Assembly (NCBI GenBank): GCA_001752465.1
Contig: MDJB01000006.1
Span: 1 to 57,824, forward strand
DNA length: 57,824 bases
From: Haemophilus quentini
GTDB lineage: Bacteria; Pseudomonadota; Gammaproteobacteria; Enterobacterales; Pasteurellaceae
Direction: 5' to 3'
The position numbers and the translations under genes were made by a program. Below the pieces are notes generated by a model. It was not told the DNA's origin, did no database searches, and saw only the letters and a program-made list of their open reading frames with translations. The number at the start of each line of letters is the position of its first letter. Position 1 is the stretch's first letter. Of this stretch, positions 18,008-28,100 are shown piece after piece.

Positions 18008-18024
18008 CCTAAAATTGGGTTACT

Positions 18025-19329
18025 TTATTTAACGATTATTGGTGCCCAAGCAAATCCAAATGCAACACCAGCTATAACACCTAATAATGCAGGCAACATA
18101 AATGGATGATTTAAAATATATTTACCAACTCTAGTAGTTCCTGTCGTATCCATTTCCATAGCTGCCAATGAAGTAGGATAAGTTGGTAAAAGAAAAATAC
18201 CAGTAACTGCAACGAAAGATCCTAAAATAGCCCAATTAGGTACTCCTAGTGCAACTGCAAGAGGTATAATTAATGGGGTTGTAGAACCTTGGGAGTATAA
18301 TAGTGCACAAGTAAAAAACAATACTGGTGCAAGTAGCATTGGATATGTATGTAATACATCTCCTGCAATTTCTTTAATATTTCCTAAATGAGCGTCAACA
18401 AATGTAATACCTAATGTAACGATCCCCAAAATAACTGCTACGGAGCTCATTCCTGATCTAAATGTTGAATTTGTAACAACGGCTTCGGGTTTCGTTTTAC
18501 TTGTTACTAGCATCAAACAAGCCGAAGTGAGCATTACTACAACGATAATATCTCTTGTTCCCATAGCTTTACCACTTTCATACACAGGTCTTAAAGACGG
18601 TAGTGTTGCAAATAATACAATAACAACTGTAGCCAATAAGAAAATTAGTACTGAAATCTTAGCTGATTTAGGTGTATCACTTGTTTTATATTCTGTCTTA
18701 GAAACTAATCCATCTTGTAAATGTTGTAAATACACAGGATCATCTTTTAACTCACAACCTTGTTTAGAAGCTACAAATGCAGCTACCATTGAAGCCACAA
18801 AAGATACAGGTAAACAAACGGCCATAACTTGGAAAAATGTAACAGAATTATTTTCCATAATAGTGATCATTGCTGCCATTGCTGCACTAATTGGTGAGCC
18901 TGCAACAGCTAACTGAGATGATACAACCGCTCCAGATAAAACTCTGGATGGTCTAATTCCAGATTCTTTTGCAACTTCAGCAATGACAGGTAATGTAGAA
19001 AAAACAATAAATCCAGTACCTGCAAAAATGGTCATTAACCAAGTAATCATTGGCGCAATAAAATTTATATGTTTGGGATTTTTACGCATTAATCTTTCTG
19101 CGTAATTAACTAAGAATGCCATTCCCCCTGTAGCTTGCAATGTTGCTGCTGAAAGAGATACAGACATTATGATCAAAATAACATCTATTGGAACAGATCC
19201 TATTGGTAGTCTTAAGCCCAACGTTAAGATAGCAAGTCCAAGACCACCAAATAAACCAATGGCAATACCTCCAAATCTAAGGCCAAGTACAATAGAGGCT
19301 AGAACAACAAAAATTTCAACCCAGACCAT
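18025..19329 (-). CDS. Anaerobic C4-dicarboxylate transporter of the Dcu (DcuA/DcuB) family
   Basis: A 434-residue inner-membrane protein with about 11-12 hydrophobic segments. It has the Dcu family N-terminus MVWVEIFVVLASIVLGLRFG and the pattern FIVFSTLPVIAEVAKESGIRPSRVL. Dcu carriers exchange aspartate, fumarate, malate and succinate. The length is close to E. coli DcuA (433). The start was moved to ATG 19329, which has AAGGAG 6 nt upstream; the earlier ATG lies directly on that site. It starts 14 nt after the racemase stop, so the two form an operon. This pairing suggests import of aspartate (possibly the D-form) or aspartate/succinate exchange, with conversion by the racemase. An FNR-like site upstream of the operon fits anaerobic control. 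Confidence 0.88.
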   Translation of the reverse strand: MVWVEIFVVLASIVLGLRFGGIAIGLFGGLGLAILTLGLRLPIGSVPIDVILIIMSVSLSAATLQATGGMAFLVNYAERLMRKNPKHINFIAPMITWLMTIFAGTGFIVFSTLPVIAEVAKESGIRPSRVLSGAVVSSQLAVAGSPISAAMAAMITIMENNSVTFFQVMAVCLPVSFVASMVAAFVASKQGCELKDDPVYLQHLQDGLVSKTEYKTSDTPKSAKISVLIFLLATVVIVLFATLPSLRPVYESGKAMGTRDIIVVVMLTSACLMLVTSKTKPEAVVTNSTFRSGMSSVAVILGIVTLGITFVDAHLGNIKEIAGDVLHTYPMLLAPVLFFTCALLYSQGSTTPLIIPLAVALGVPNWAILGSFVAVTGIFLLPTYPTSLAAMEMDTTGTTRVGKYILNHPFMLPALLGVIAGVAFGFAWAPIIVK

Positions 19330-19343
19330 AGTCATCTCCTTAA

Positions 19344-20036
19344 TCAATGAGTTTGATACCAACGAATAGCAGCTCTAACTAATGCTGCTGTAGAATCCTC
19401 ATAAAGTGTAGGTTGCTCTCTCATTGCATTTTTTAGGATCAATGGGATTTCCGTACACCCTAGAATAATTACTTCTGCACCGTAACGAATAAGTTCATCA
19501 CGTTGTATTAACATTAATTCTTCAGCTTTTTGAATCTCTCCGCTCTTATATAAATAAATACTTTCCATGACCGATTTTTGATGTTCTTCATTGGGAAGAA
19601 GACAAATTAATCCATATTTTTCTAATGTTTTCTGATATAACTTTGTTGCTAAAGTAGCATCAGTAGCAAGAATACCAATCTTTGTTTTACCCATTTGTAG
19701 AACTTCATTAATTGTTGAATCAATAATATTTAACATATCAACATGACATTTCTCTTTTAGTTCATCATACCAATAATGCGCAGTATTACAGGCAATTAGG
19801 ATACATTTAGCACCCGCATTTTCTAACCCATAAATGCGTTCCTCCATTGCAAGTAGTGGTGATTCTCCTCCACGCAAAATGGAAGTTGTACGATCGGGAA
19901 TATCAGGAATAGACGAAATAACAAGAGGAATATGTTCTTGATCACAATGAGCTGGTGTAAATTGAATAAATTTCTGAAACATATCTGCCGTTGCTGCTGG
20001 CCCCATTCCACCTAAAATACCAATAATGTTCTTCAT
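19344..20036 (-). CDS. Aspartate/glutamate racemase family protein
   Basis: A 230-residue Asp/Glu/hydantoin racemase. It shows the N-terminal IIGILGGMGPAAT motif, the first catalytic cysteine in IACNTAHYWYDELK and the second in VIILGCTEIPLIL, so both acid/base cysteines are present. It should be cofactor-independent and interconvert L- and D-aspartate or glutamate in the cytoplasm. It is closer to the YgeA/RacX aspartate-type than to MurI, which serves the cell wall. The start is ATG 20036 with GGAG 10 nt upstream; an upstream GTG/TTG extension was rejected. It is first in an operon with the Dcu transporter and is divergent from a LysR regulator. Confidence 0.88.
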   Translation of the reverse strand: MKNIIGILGGMGPAATADMFQKFIQFTPAHCDQEHIPLVISSIPDIPDRTTSILRGGESPLLAMEERIYGLENAGAKCILIACNTAHYWYDELKEKCHVDMLNIIDSTINEVLQMGKTKIGILATDATLATKLYQKTLEKYGLICLLPNEEHQKSVMESIYLYKSGEIQKAEELMLIQRDELIRYGAEVIILGCTEIPLILKNAMREQPTLYEDSTAALVRAAIRWYQTH

Positions 20037-20121
20037 AAGAAAAATTCTCCTATTTATCTTTGGGTTATTTATTTTTAACAAAATCTAATGAAATAAGAGA
20101 AATGCAACAAATCGCACACCA

Positions 20122-20136
20122 ATGCAAATATTGCAT
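20122..20136. promoter_or_regulatory. LysR-type operator (T-N11-A palindrome)
   Basis: ATGCAAATATTGCAT is a perfect inverted repeat with T at 20123 and A at 20135, matching the T-N11-A box of LysR regulators. It lies between the divergent lysR and racemase-dcu genes. Confidence 0.6.
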
Positions 20137-20171
20137 AGCATAAATTATACATATTACAAATGTGCAAAATA

Positions 20172-20185
20172 ATGATTTAAATCAA
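20172..20185. promoter_or_regulatory. Candidate FNR site
   Basis: ATGAT-TTAA-ATCAA matches the FNR consensus TTGAT-N4-ATCAA at nine of ten positions. It sits in the racemase/lysR divergent region. Anaerobic induction would suit a Dcu transporter. Confidence 0.5.
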
Positions 20186-20265
20186 TACGATAAAAAACAA
20201 AAAGTGATAAGCTATTACATATTTAAGAATAAGGTATGCAAAATTAACATAGGAAGAAATAATAA

Positions 20266-21153
20266 ATGAAAAATATTGAAACAAAATGGTTGGAAGATTT
20301 TTTAATACTGGAAGATACACGCAATTTTTCACAGGCAGCAGAACATAGAAATTTATCGCAATCAGCTTTTAGCCGGAGAATAATTTCTCTTGAAGAATCT
20401 ATTGGTGTAAAACTCTTCGATAGATCCTCTGTCCCACTTCAACTTACAGAAGAAGGAAAATTATTTCATTCGCAAGCTAGAAACCTTTTAAAACAGTTAC
20501 AGTATAATCTTGATGAATTATTAGGGCAGAATACACAAAAAAAACCGAATATAACTTTTGCAGCTGCGCATTCCCTATCTTTATCTGTAATGCCAAAGTT
20601 AATTCATGATATTGGTCAATCACATCAGAAATTTATTTATTCCGTTGAAGCAATTGATGTTGATCAAACAGTAAAAACTTTGGTTGAAGGAAAAAGTGAT
20701 TTTATTTTTTCATTTTATGATGATCTATTACGTCAAGAACCTTTTTTATCAAAAGAAATATTAGAATCAAATCTATATCCTGTAAGTGCATTAAATAAAG
20801 ATAAAGAACCTGAATTTTCTTTTTCTAAAGAAGAGACCCCATTACTTAATTATACAAAAAATTCTTATATGGGAAGATTGGTAAATAGAAAACTAAATCT
20901 CTACTCACATCTTAATTTTAGAACGATTTTTGTTTCTTCTATGAGTGAGTTATTAAAAAATATGGTTTTAAACAAGCAAGGAGTAGCTTGGTTACCAGAG
21001 TACTCAATAAAAGAGGAACTAAGGCAGAATAAACTAGTTATTCTTGATGATAATGAACTGATTATTCCAATAAAGGCATATATCTATCGAATAAATACAA
21101 GATTAAATATGTATGCCGAGCAATTTTGGGAATCTCTAGATAATAGAAAATAA
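20266..21153 (+). CDS. LysR-type transcriptional regulator
   Basis: A 295-residue LysR regulator. The N-terminal winged helix-turn-helix (residues about 5-65) reads NFSQAAEHRNLSQSAFSRRI...GVKLFDRSSVPLQLTEEG. The C-terminal effector domain is less conserved. It is divergent from the racemase-dcu operon with a T-N11-A palindrome between them, the usual layout for a LysR protein controlling its neighbours. The inducer is probably a dicarboxylic amino acid, by inference from the target genes. A ribosome site AGGAAG precedes the ATG. It is AT-rich, and its stop is 2 nt from that of convergent lpxM, which would suit an inserted module, but I see no mobile ends. Confidence 0.87.
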   Translation: MKNIETKWLEDFLILEDTRNFSQAAEHRNLSQSAFSRRIISLEESIGVKLFDRSSVPLQLTEEGKLFHSQARNLLKQLQYNLDELLGQNTQKKPNITFAAAHSLSLSVMPKLIHDIGQSHQKFIYSVEAIDVDQTVKTLVEGKSDFIFSFYDDLLRQEPFLSKEILESNLYPVSALNKDKEPEFSFSKEETPLLNYTKNSYMGRLVNRKLNLYSHLNFRTIFVSSMSELLKNMVLNKQGVAWLPEYSIKEELRQNKLVILDDNELIIPIKAYIYRINTRLNMYAEQFWESLDNRK

Positions 21154-21154
21154 T

Positions 21155-22111
21155 CTAATCGTAAAGATCTTCGCCATCTTTCCTTGTACGCAATAATTGC
21201 AAAATCCAAACATATTGCTCTAGTGCTGGCGTAACAAAAGATTCTATTTCTTCGTTCATTGCTCGGGCTGATTGTTCAGGATCATCACTTAAATTCATTG
21301 CAGGGTGAATTTCCATTTCATATTTTCCCGTTTCAGCGTTATAACGAGGAAACATTGGAATGACAACGGCTTTAGAAAGTTTTGCCATTTTATTTAATCC
21401 TGGCAATGTCGCTTTATAAGTCCCAAAGAAATCAACAAATACGCTTAGCTCCGTACCAAAATCTTCATCTGGTAAGTAATAACCCATTTCGCCTTTACGA
21501 ACATGATTTAAAAAAGGTTTAATGCCATTTTGGCGAGCATGCATTTTACCGCCGAAACGTTGGCGTGTAATCGTCCAAAGCCAATCCACCAATGGATTAC
21601 GGTGTGGATTGTACATAGAAGTCATTGGCATGCCTTGAGTATGCAAAATAATGCCCGATGCATCAATCGCCCAGCCATGTGGCACCATAAGAATAATATT
21701 CTTGCCTTCAGCTTTTGCCTGTTCGATATGTTCAAGACCGATAAATTCGCTACGTTTTTGCAAATGTTTCTTTGAACGGATGGCAATCTCACCAATACCA
21801 AACATAACTTGTGCAACAACCGCAAACATTTTATCAATGACTTGCTCACGTTGTTGTTCAGTCCAATGAGGGAAACAATATTGCAAATTAGTTTGTGCGC
21901 GCGTACGCTGTTTCTTTGCTTTATGCCCAATCCAAATACCTAATTTTCCCGCCAATTTATCGCGTAGACGAAAAGGCACAAATGCTAACAACAATAAAAA
22001 GAAAATACCGAGCCAAATTCCCCAATATTGAGGCTTTAAATACGACCATGAAAAGTGCGCTTCATAGCCCACTCTCGCCGTCAAACGTAAATTTTGTTGA
22101 TTATCCGACAT
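21155..22111 (-). CDS. lpxM: Lipid A late acyltransferase LpxM/MsbB-like
   Basis: A 318-residue inner-membrane acyltransferase of the LpxL/LpxM family. One N-terminal membrane helix (GIWLGIFFLLLLAFVPF, about residues 31-47) is followed by the catalytic HX4D motif in VPHGWAIDASG, and later LPDEDFG and FGTYKATLPG. It adds a secondary acyl chain to Kdo2-lipid A. It corresponds to H. influenzae msbB (HI0199), which from memory is adjacent to selD in strain Rd; here the racemase/dcu/lysR module lies between them. The lpxL (htrB) role is an alternative. Confidence 0.88.
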   Translation of the reverse strand: MSDNQQNLRLTARVGYEAHFSWSYLKPQYWGIWLGIFFLLLLAFVPFRLRDKLAGKLGIWIGHKAKKQRTRAQTNLQYCFPHWTEQQREQVIDKMFAVVAQVMFGIGEIAIRSKKHLQKRSEFIGLEHIEQAKAEGKNIILMVPHGWAIDASGIILHTQGMPMTSMYNPHRNPLVDWLWTITRQRFGGKMHARQNGIKPFLNHVRKGEMGYYLPDEDFGTELSVFVDFFGTYKATLPGLNKMAKLSKAVVIPMFPRYNAETGKYEMEIHPAMNLSDDPEQSARAMNEEIESFVTPALEQYVWILQLLRTRKDGEDLYD

Positions 22112-22157
22112 AATAAAATGAAATTAATTTTAACCGCACTTTTACGAGCTTTCCGAA

Positions 22158-22925
22158 TTAAAAATGAAACCAACCCTGATCGTAAACCATTTTAGCTGTC
22201 ATCATGAAAGATATAATAACAACCATTGGGCGAATCAAGATTTTACCTTTCGTCATCACCATTTTGGCACCTAAGTTTGCGCCTAAAATGCTCCCAGCCA
22301 TCATCACGAAACCCACTTTCCAAAGAATTTGCCCGCCAAATAAGAAAAATATAAAAGCAGCGAAGTTAGAAGTAAAATTCATCACTTTGGCATGCGCCGT
22401 TGCTTTCTGAAGATTAAAACCTAGCAAAGTGACGCAAGCTAAACTCATAATTGACCCAGCACCAGGACCAAAGAAACCATCATAAAAACCTAAAAATGGG
22501 CTAACTAAAAGACCAAATAACAGATAACTTAATCGTTGTTTCCGATCTTCATCACCTAATTTAGGGGTAAATAAAAAATATAGACCAATGGCTAAAATCA
22601 GAAAAGGCAGAATTTTTTTGAAAATCGCCACGTCAATTGATTGAATCAATAATGTACCTAGGGCAGAACCTAAGAAAACCCAAATCAAAATAAACCAAAT
22701 ATCGCGTAAATTGACCGCTCTTTTTCGCAGAAAATAAAAGCTTGCAGATAATGCCCCTCCCACTGCTTGCAATTTGTTGGTGCCTAACGCCATTGCTGGT
22801 GGCATACCTGTCATAAGCAACGCTGGAATGGTGATTAATCCACCACCGCCAGCAATTGCATCGATAAATGATGCGACAAAACCAACACAAAATAATATTG
22901 CTAAAAGATCAATTCCGATATCCAT
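22158..22925 (-). CDS. TauE/SafE (TSUP) family membrane transporter
   Basis: A 255-residue inner-membrane protein with about eight hydrophobic segments and the duplicated TSUP motifs: FIDAIAGGGGLITIPALLMTG near the N-terminus and GFYDGFFGPGAGSIMSLA near the middle. The family moves sulfur-containing or organic anions such as sulfite or sulfoacetate, but the substrate of this clade (YfcA-like) is unknown. It lies between mepA upstream and lpxM downstream on the same strand, 17 nt after mepA, so they may share a transcript. Confidence 0.87.
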   Translation of the reverse strand: MDIGIDLLAILFCVGFVASFIDAIAGGGGLITIPALLMTGMPPAMALGTNKLQAVGGALSASFYFLRKRAVNLRDIWFILIWVFLGSALGTLLIQSIDVAIFKKILPFLILAIGLYFLFTPKLGDEDRKQRLSYLLFGLLVSPFLGFYDGFFGPGAGSIMSLACVTLLGFNLQKATAHAKVMNFTSNFAAFIFFLFGGQILWKVGFVMMAGSILGANLGAKMVMTKGKILIRPMVVIISFMMTAKMVYDQGWFHF

Positions 22926-22942
22926 ATTGATTTACCTTAATT

Positions 22943-23803
22943 CTATTCTAACCATTCACTCCGATTCGGTGAGTTCAAAATTTGTTGGCACAAAAACGGT
23001 TCTGGTGGTGCAACTTTAGGTTTACTCACTGAAGTGCCTGGTTTTGGCGGCTCAAACCAAGAATATAATTCGTCTCCACAACCATCACCGGGAGGAACGG
23101 GGGCTTGATTTTCACAATAAGACGCATCAGCTGGGCAAGTTAAACGAACATGAAAATGAGAATCGTGACCATACCAAGGACGAACTTTGTGTAACCAACC
23201 GCGATCATTGCCAGCGGTTTGGCATAATTTTACCTTAATCGCAGGATTAACAAAAATACGCGTCACACTTGGATCTTGCGCGGCTAATTTGATTAACGTC
23301 GCATGATTGCTATTCCACACGCGCTCATCTACTCGTTGTGCCTTTCTATCTACAACTAATAAACCTTTACCATCAGAATTCAGTGCATCGGCATCTGACA
23401 TTTCGCCCATTCTTAACCAAATATCCGCATCTAATCCCATCTGATGGCTAGCATGGCCAGTTAAAAATCGTCCGCCACCTGGCATGGCAATATCTCCCAC
23501 TAACATCGTTGGCAACCCAGAAGCTTTAGCGCGTTGTCCCAAACGTTCAAGATACTGAATCATATTTGGATGGCCATAATAGCGATTGCGATTCATACGA
23601 ATTACTTGGTAACCTTCCCCTTTCGGCGGTAATGCTTGTGCTCCAATAATACACCCGTTGGTATAACTTCCAATAGGTTTTGCTTTCCCATCGTCACTTG
23701 GAATAGGACGTTTCACTTTTTGCCAATCGAGAGGAGATGCAACAACGTTCAGAGAGAAAAGTGCGGTAAAAATTATGGTTGTTTTTAATAAAATTTTATT
23801 CAT
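22943..23803 (-). CDS. mepA: Penicillin-insensitive murein endopeptidase
   Basis: A 286-residue periplasmic LAS-family zinc peptidase. A signal peptide (MNKILLKTTIIFTALFSLNVVAS) precedes the domain. The metal ligands are visible in RFLTGHASHQMGLDADIWL (His and Asp) and WYGHDSHFHVRLTCP (HxH). It cuts D-Ala-meso-DAP cross-links in peptidoglycan. The C-terminus contains a proline-rich stretch. It is the first gene of a likely mepA-TSUP-lpxM run. A block of 27-bp repeats begins right before its start codon, where its promoter should be. Confidence 0.93.
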   Translation of the reverse strand: MNKILLKTTIIFTALFSLNVVASPLDWQKVKRPIPSDDGKAKPIGSYTNGCIIGAQALPPKGEGYQVIRMNRNRYYGHPNMIQYLERLGQRAKASGLPTMLVGDIAMPGGGRFLTGHASHQMGLDADIWLRMGEMSDADALNSDGKGLLVVDRKAQRVDERVWNSNHATLIKLAAQDPSVTRIFVNPAIKVKLCQTAGNDRGWLHKVRPWYGHDSHFHVRLTCPADASYCENQAPVPPGDGCGDELYSWFEPPKPGTSVSKPKVAPPEPFLCQQILNSPNRSEWLE

Positions 23804-23808
23804 TCTAA

Positions 23809-23889
23809 GGTTTTACCTTGAGTAAGCATATCCTCAGTCTTACCGTGGGTAAGTATATCCTAGGTTTTGCTATGGGTAAGTATACCCAC
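23809..23889. repeat. Three imperfect 27-bp tandem repeats upstream of mepA
   Basis: Units lie at 23809-23835, 23836-23862 and 23863-23889 without spacers. The shared core is TGGGTAAGTATA (units 2 and 3; TGAGTAAGCATA in unit 1). The second unit also starts an inverted repeat: ACCGTGGGTA (23842-23851) pairs with TACCCACGGT (23883-23892). They begin 6 nt before the mepA start codon on its 5' side. Confidence 0.8.
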
Positions 23890-23901
23890 GGTTAGAAAAA
23901 T

Positions 23902-24043
23902 AGTTCCCCTTTGGGGAACTTTACACCCTATCCCAAAGGGGTAATATCAAACTAACCTAGGGTACACTTACCCTAGGTTCAGTCCTATTGAAGAACTATC
24001 CATTTACCCTAAAGAATTAACCTAGAGTATACTACCCTAGGTA
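23902..24043. repeat. Cluster of palindromes between mepA and aroC
   Basis: AGTTCCCC/GGGGAACT (23902-23920, 3-nt loop), a perfect 11-bp hairpin AACCTAGGGTA/TACCCTAGGTT (23954-23979, 4-nt loop) and a decayed copy of the latter (24019-24043) fill this region. None has a proper T run, although the palindromes could help end aroC transcripts. No gene is present. Confidence 0.75.
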
Positions 24044-24048
24044 CAGGA

Positions 24049-25122
24049 TTATTTACACTGTGCCTTAAAACATAATAGATGATCTAATAAGACAATTGCC
24101 ATCATGGCTTCTGCGATGGGTACAGCTCGAATCCCCACACAAGGATCGTGTCGACCTTTTGTTACAACTTCTACGGATTCACCATTAAGATTGATTGAAC
24201 GGCCAGGTATCGTAATACTTGAAGTCGGTTTTAGCGCAATCGTGGCGATAATCGGTTGACCAGAACTAATTCCCCCTAAAATGCCACCGGCATGATTGCT
24301 TTCAAATCCATCGGGGGTCATTTCATCACGATGTTCGCTTCCACGTTGTTCAACCACTGCAAAACCATCGCCAATTTCGACGCCTTTTACTGCATTAATT
24401 CCCATTAATGCATGGGCAAGAGCCGCATCTAAACGGTCAAATACTGGCTCACCTAATCCGACTGGAACATTTTCTGCAATAACGGTAAGTTTTGCGCCAA
24501 TAGAATCCCCTTCTTTTTTAAGTTCACGGATCAATTCATCGAATTTTTCTACCGCACTTTCATCAGGACAAAAGAATGGATTGCTGTTTACCTTTTCCCA
24601 ATCAATGTCTCCGATGGTCTGCGGCGCAATTTTCACATGACCGATTTGACTTAAAAAACCGCGGACTTCAATACCAAAATGTTCGCGTAAATATTTTTTT
24701 GCAATCGCTCCCGCTGCCACTCGCATCGCTGTTTCACGTGCTGACGAACGCCCACTGCCACGATAATCACGGATTCCATACTTTTGCTGATAGGTAAAAT
24801 CTGCATGACCAGGGCGAAAACGATCTTTAATCTCGCCATAATCTTGCGAACGCTGATCACCATTTTTAATGATCATTCCAATACTTGTGCCTGTGGTTTT
24901 TCCTTCAAACACACCAGATAAAATTTGAACTTCATCGTTTTCACGGCGCGGCGTGGTATATCGAGATGTCCCGGGTTTACGACGATCTAAATCTGGCTGA
25001 ATATCGTTCTCTGATAATTCAAGATTTGGCGGTACCCCATCAACGATACAGCCTAATGCAATACCATGTGACTCCCCAAAAGTTGTCACACGAAAAAGTT
25101 GTCCGATTGTGTTACCAGCCAT
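24049..25122 (-). CDS. aroC: Chorismate synthase
   Basis: A 357-residue chorismate synthase, last step of the shikimate pathway (EPSP to chorismate, needs reduced FMN). Family signatures are [17 protein letters not shown] near the N-terminus, [29 protein letters not shown] and the C-terminal [18 protein letters not shown]. The start [20 protein letters not shown] is canonical. It follows the mechanosensitive channel gene by only 10 nt, so the two are probably co-transcribed. Confidence 0.97.
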   Translation of the reverse strand: MAGNTIGQLFRVTTFGESHGIALGCIVDGVPPNLELSENDIQPDLDRRKPGTSRYTTPRRENDEVQILSGVFEGKTTGTSIGMIIKNGDQRSQDYGEIKDRFRPGHADFTYQQKYGIRDYRGSGRSSARETAMRVAAGAIAKKYLREHFGIEVRGFLSQIGHVKIAPQTIGDIDWEKVNSNPFFCPDESAVEKFDELIRELKKEGDSIGAKLTVIAENVPVGLGEPVFDRLDAALAHALMGINAVKGVEIGDGFAVVEQRGSEHRDEMTPDGFESNHAGGILGGISSGQPIIATIALKPTSSITIPGRSINLNGESVEVVTKGRHDPCVGIRAVPIAEAMMAIVLLDHLLCFKAQCK

Positions 25123-25132
25123 AATTTCTCAC

Positions 25133-28100
25133 TTATTTTTTTACTTCAATAAAAGGCATTTCTTCGCCAGTATCATTATTTTTGATAAAAACATCAAGTT
25201 GGTTAAATGCAATATCAATATTGTTTTCTGCAAAGAGCTCATTAATACGGCGATTAAGTGCATCAATCGTATTTGTACGTTCAGCAAGTTGAGCAACATA
25301 AACGCGCAATTCGTGATCCAAGGTGCTGGCACCAAAACTCAAGAAATAGGCTCTTGGTTCAGGATCCTTTAATACTGTTGTCTGCTCATTTGCGGCTTGT
25401 AGCAATAATTTCTTCACTAATTCAAGATTAGAACCATAAGCGACACCAACATTGATCACTAAACGCGTCATAGTGTTAGAAAGTGCCCAGTTAATTACCT
25501 GCCCTGTTACAAAAGATTTATTTGGCACAATCACTTCTTTACGATCAAAATCAATCAACGTAATTGCACGAATACGAATTTTTGCAACGGTCCCGCTCAC
25601 GCCATTAATTGTAACGGTATCGCCTACTCGAATTGGGCGTTCAAATAACAAAATAATACCAGAAACAAAGTTAGCAAAAATCTCTTGCATACCAAAACCA
25701 AGGCCAACAGAAAGTGCGGCGAATAACCATTGTAATTTTGACCAAGACATACCCAAGGTTGCAAATGCCCACGCGCCACCAATAGCGATAAAAATATAAA
25801 TGAGCAACGTCGTAATGGTATAGGGCGTACCTTGTGAAAGATTCACGCGAGAGAAAATCAATACTTCTAAAATACCCGAAATGTTACGTACCAATACATA
25901 AGTAATCCCTACGATAACTAAGGCAACAAGAAGATTAAATAAAGTAATGCTTTCTGTCACTGTACCTGCTTCAGTAGTTGTTGTTTGCTGCCATAAGGTC
26001 ACTTCACGCAAATAACTTGCCACCGTGACAAGATCTGACCAAACGTAATAGAAAATTCCAATCAACGCAGTCCAAATAAAGAGATCAGCAAAACGTAATA
26101 ATTGACTACGCACTTCATTTAACGCTAAACCTTCTTCTTTTTCATTCAGAACAACAACATCATCGGATGTCGAACCATCATTAAAGCCTGCTTGTTTTTG
26201 ACGGAGTTTTTCTTCTAAACGACGATGAGCCAAGCGACGAGAAGATACAGTAATACCACGATAAATAACTTGACGAATTAACCACCACACACACCATGCG
26301 ATATAAGAATTAATCAGATGCTGTATTAAATTCAACGCAGTGTAATAGTATCCCAATGCGACTAATAGCACTAAGCCAACAGGAATAATCTGTAAACCAA
26401 ATTGAACAATTTTGACGATAATGTGGTTATGGTTTTTTTTCTCATCTTCGTAAGAACGTAGCACATTCTTGAAACGTGGGGCGATGATAATAATGCAAAA
26501 CAGCAATGAAACAATCGTATTTACTTGTCCAATCACATCATTTGCTAAACCATAATCAGTTACGTTACTAAATACTGATGTATTCAGTAATAAAACAACT
26601 GCTACAACAATACGTTTAATTACACTTTGAAAACGCACCGCACTTTGTTGAGAAAATTCAAAGTGGCGGACAAAAACCCCATTCGGGCGGAATAAAGAAA
26701 GCCAAAACGTGAAGAACCACCAATAGCCCGCCATACTAAACGACCAATCCCAAAACTCAGTTGGATTTTTCATAAAGAAGAGACCAAGCATTTGACAAAT
26801 GGCTAAAAACCATAAAGTTCCAGAAAGCGTTAAAAATGCAGTAAGCAATAAAGCTTGTGGAGTATTCCACTGATTACCATATTTTAATCGGTTAATTTCG
26901 CCGTTAATTTTTGACAGATGTTGTTTGATGCGATCTTTAAATTTAAAAATAGCGCCACCCACGACAAACAAGCCCAAGCAATACATCAATAAGTAAGGCA
27001 AGTTACTGTAATTTGTTGGTAAACCAATTTTTTTTACAATGCCATCAACTTGCGCCATAAATGCTCGAGGCAATTCAGCAAACCAATCTAAATTGATCGG
27101 ATTATTACTCTTAACCCAGAAACTTTGTTGCTCCAATTTTGATTGAATTTGATCACTAATTTGAGTAATTTGTTGCTGAGTAAGCTCTAAAGAAATGGCT
27201 AAATTAAGTTGATTATTCAATGATTTAATTAAGTCAGAACTCATTTTACGACGCTCAGTCAATAAATTAGTTAATTGTATTTTTTCGGTGTTAGTAAATT
27301 TTTCACCTTCATCTGATTCGACTTTAGCAATATACGCGTCTAAATCATAAAGCTCATTACGTTTTTGAGTAATATCGAAAATTTGAACACGCAAATCCGC
27401 AATTTGTTTTGATAAACCTTGAATATTTAAGTTCGTCGGTAATTTTTGTTTTTGTTGCTGGATAATACGAGAAAGCACCAACGTACCTTGTAATGCGCTA
27501 ATTTGCTCCTCGATGGTATGTTGAGTTTGAGTTAAGCTATCAAACACATTACGCATTCTTAAATCATCTTGCGTCAAGATGTTCGTCTTTTCCGTTTGTT
27601 GCAACAAATATTGACTCAACTCTGCATTACGTGCCAATTCTTTCTGAATATAAGCATTTTTCGCACTATTTTGTTGCTGTTGCTGAACTTGTTCGACTTG
27701 GTTTTGAGTTTGCGCCAAGTTTTTCTGATTAATCACTTCTTGGATCGCCACAATTTGTTGTTGTAGCCGTTGCAAACGAGCATTCAACAAATCATAACGG
27801 CTTTGATAAAGCAATGTCAGCTGATCGCTATTTTTCAATAAATCTTGGTTGTAAGCGTTTTTTAAATCAATCAACTGTAATTCTATTTGATTTTTTTGAC
27901 GTAAAGTTTTTGTAAGATTGCTATCGGCTAATTGTTGATTAATTTCTTGTGTGCGTTTCAAATTCTCAGTAAGACTGGTTTGTGCACGCTCAGATACAGA
28001 ACTTTGCCCCGCTAATTGAATATTCACTTTACTTAATGCAGTTTGGGTTTCCTGCTGTTGAACATTAAGTTTGCTTAATGTAGCCTGTAAATCTGCTAAA

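Noticed and set aside
23809-23889. CRISPR-like array
   Set aside because: The 27-bp units abut each other with no spacers and diverge from one another; no cas genes are present.
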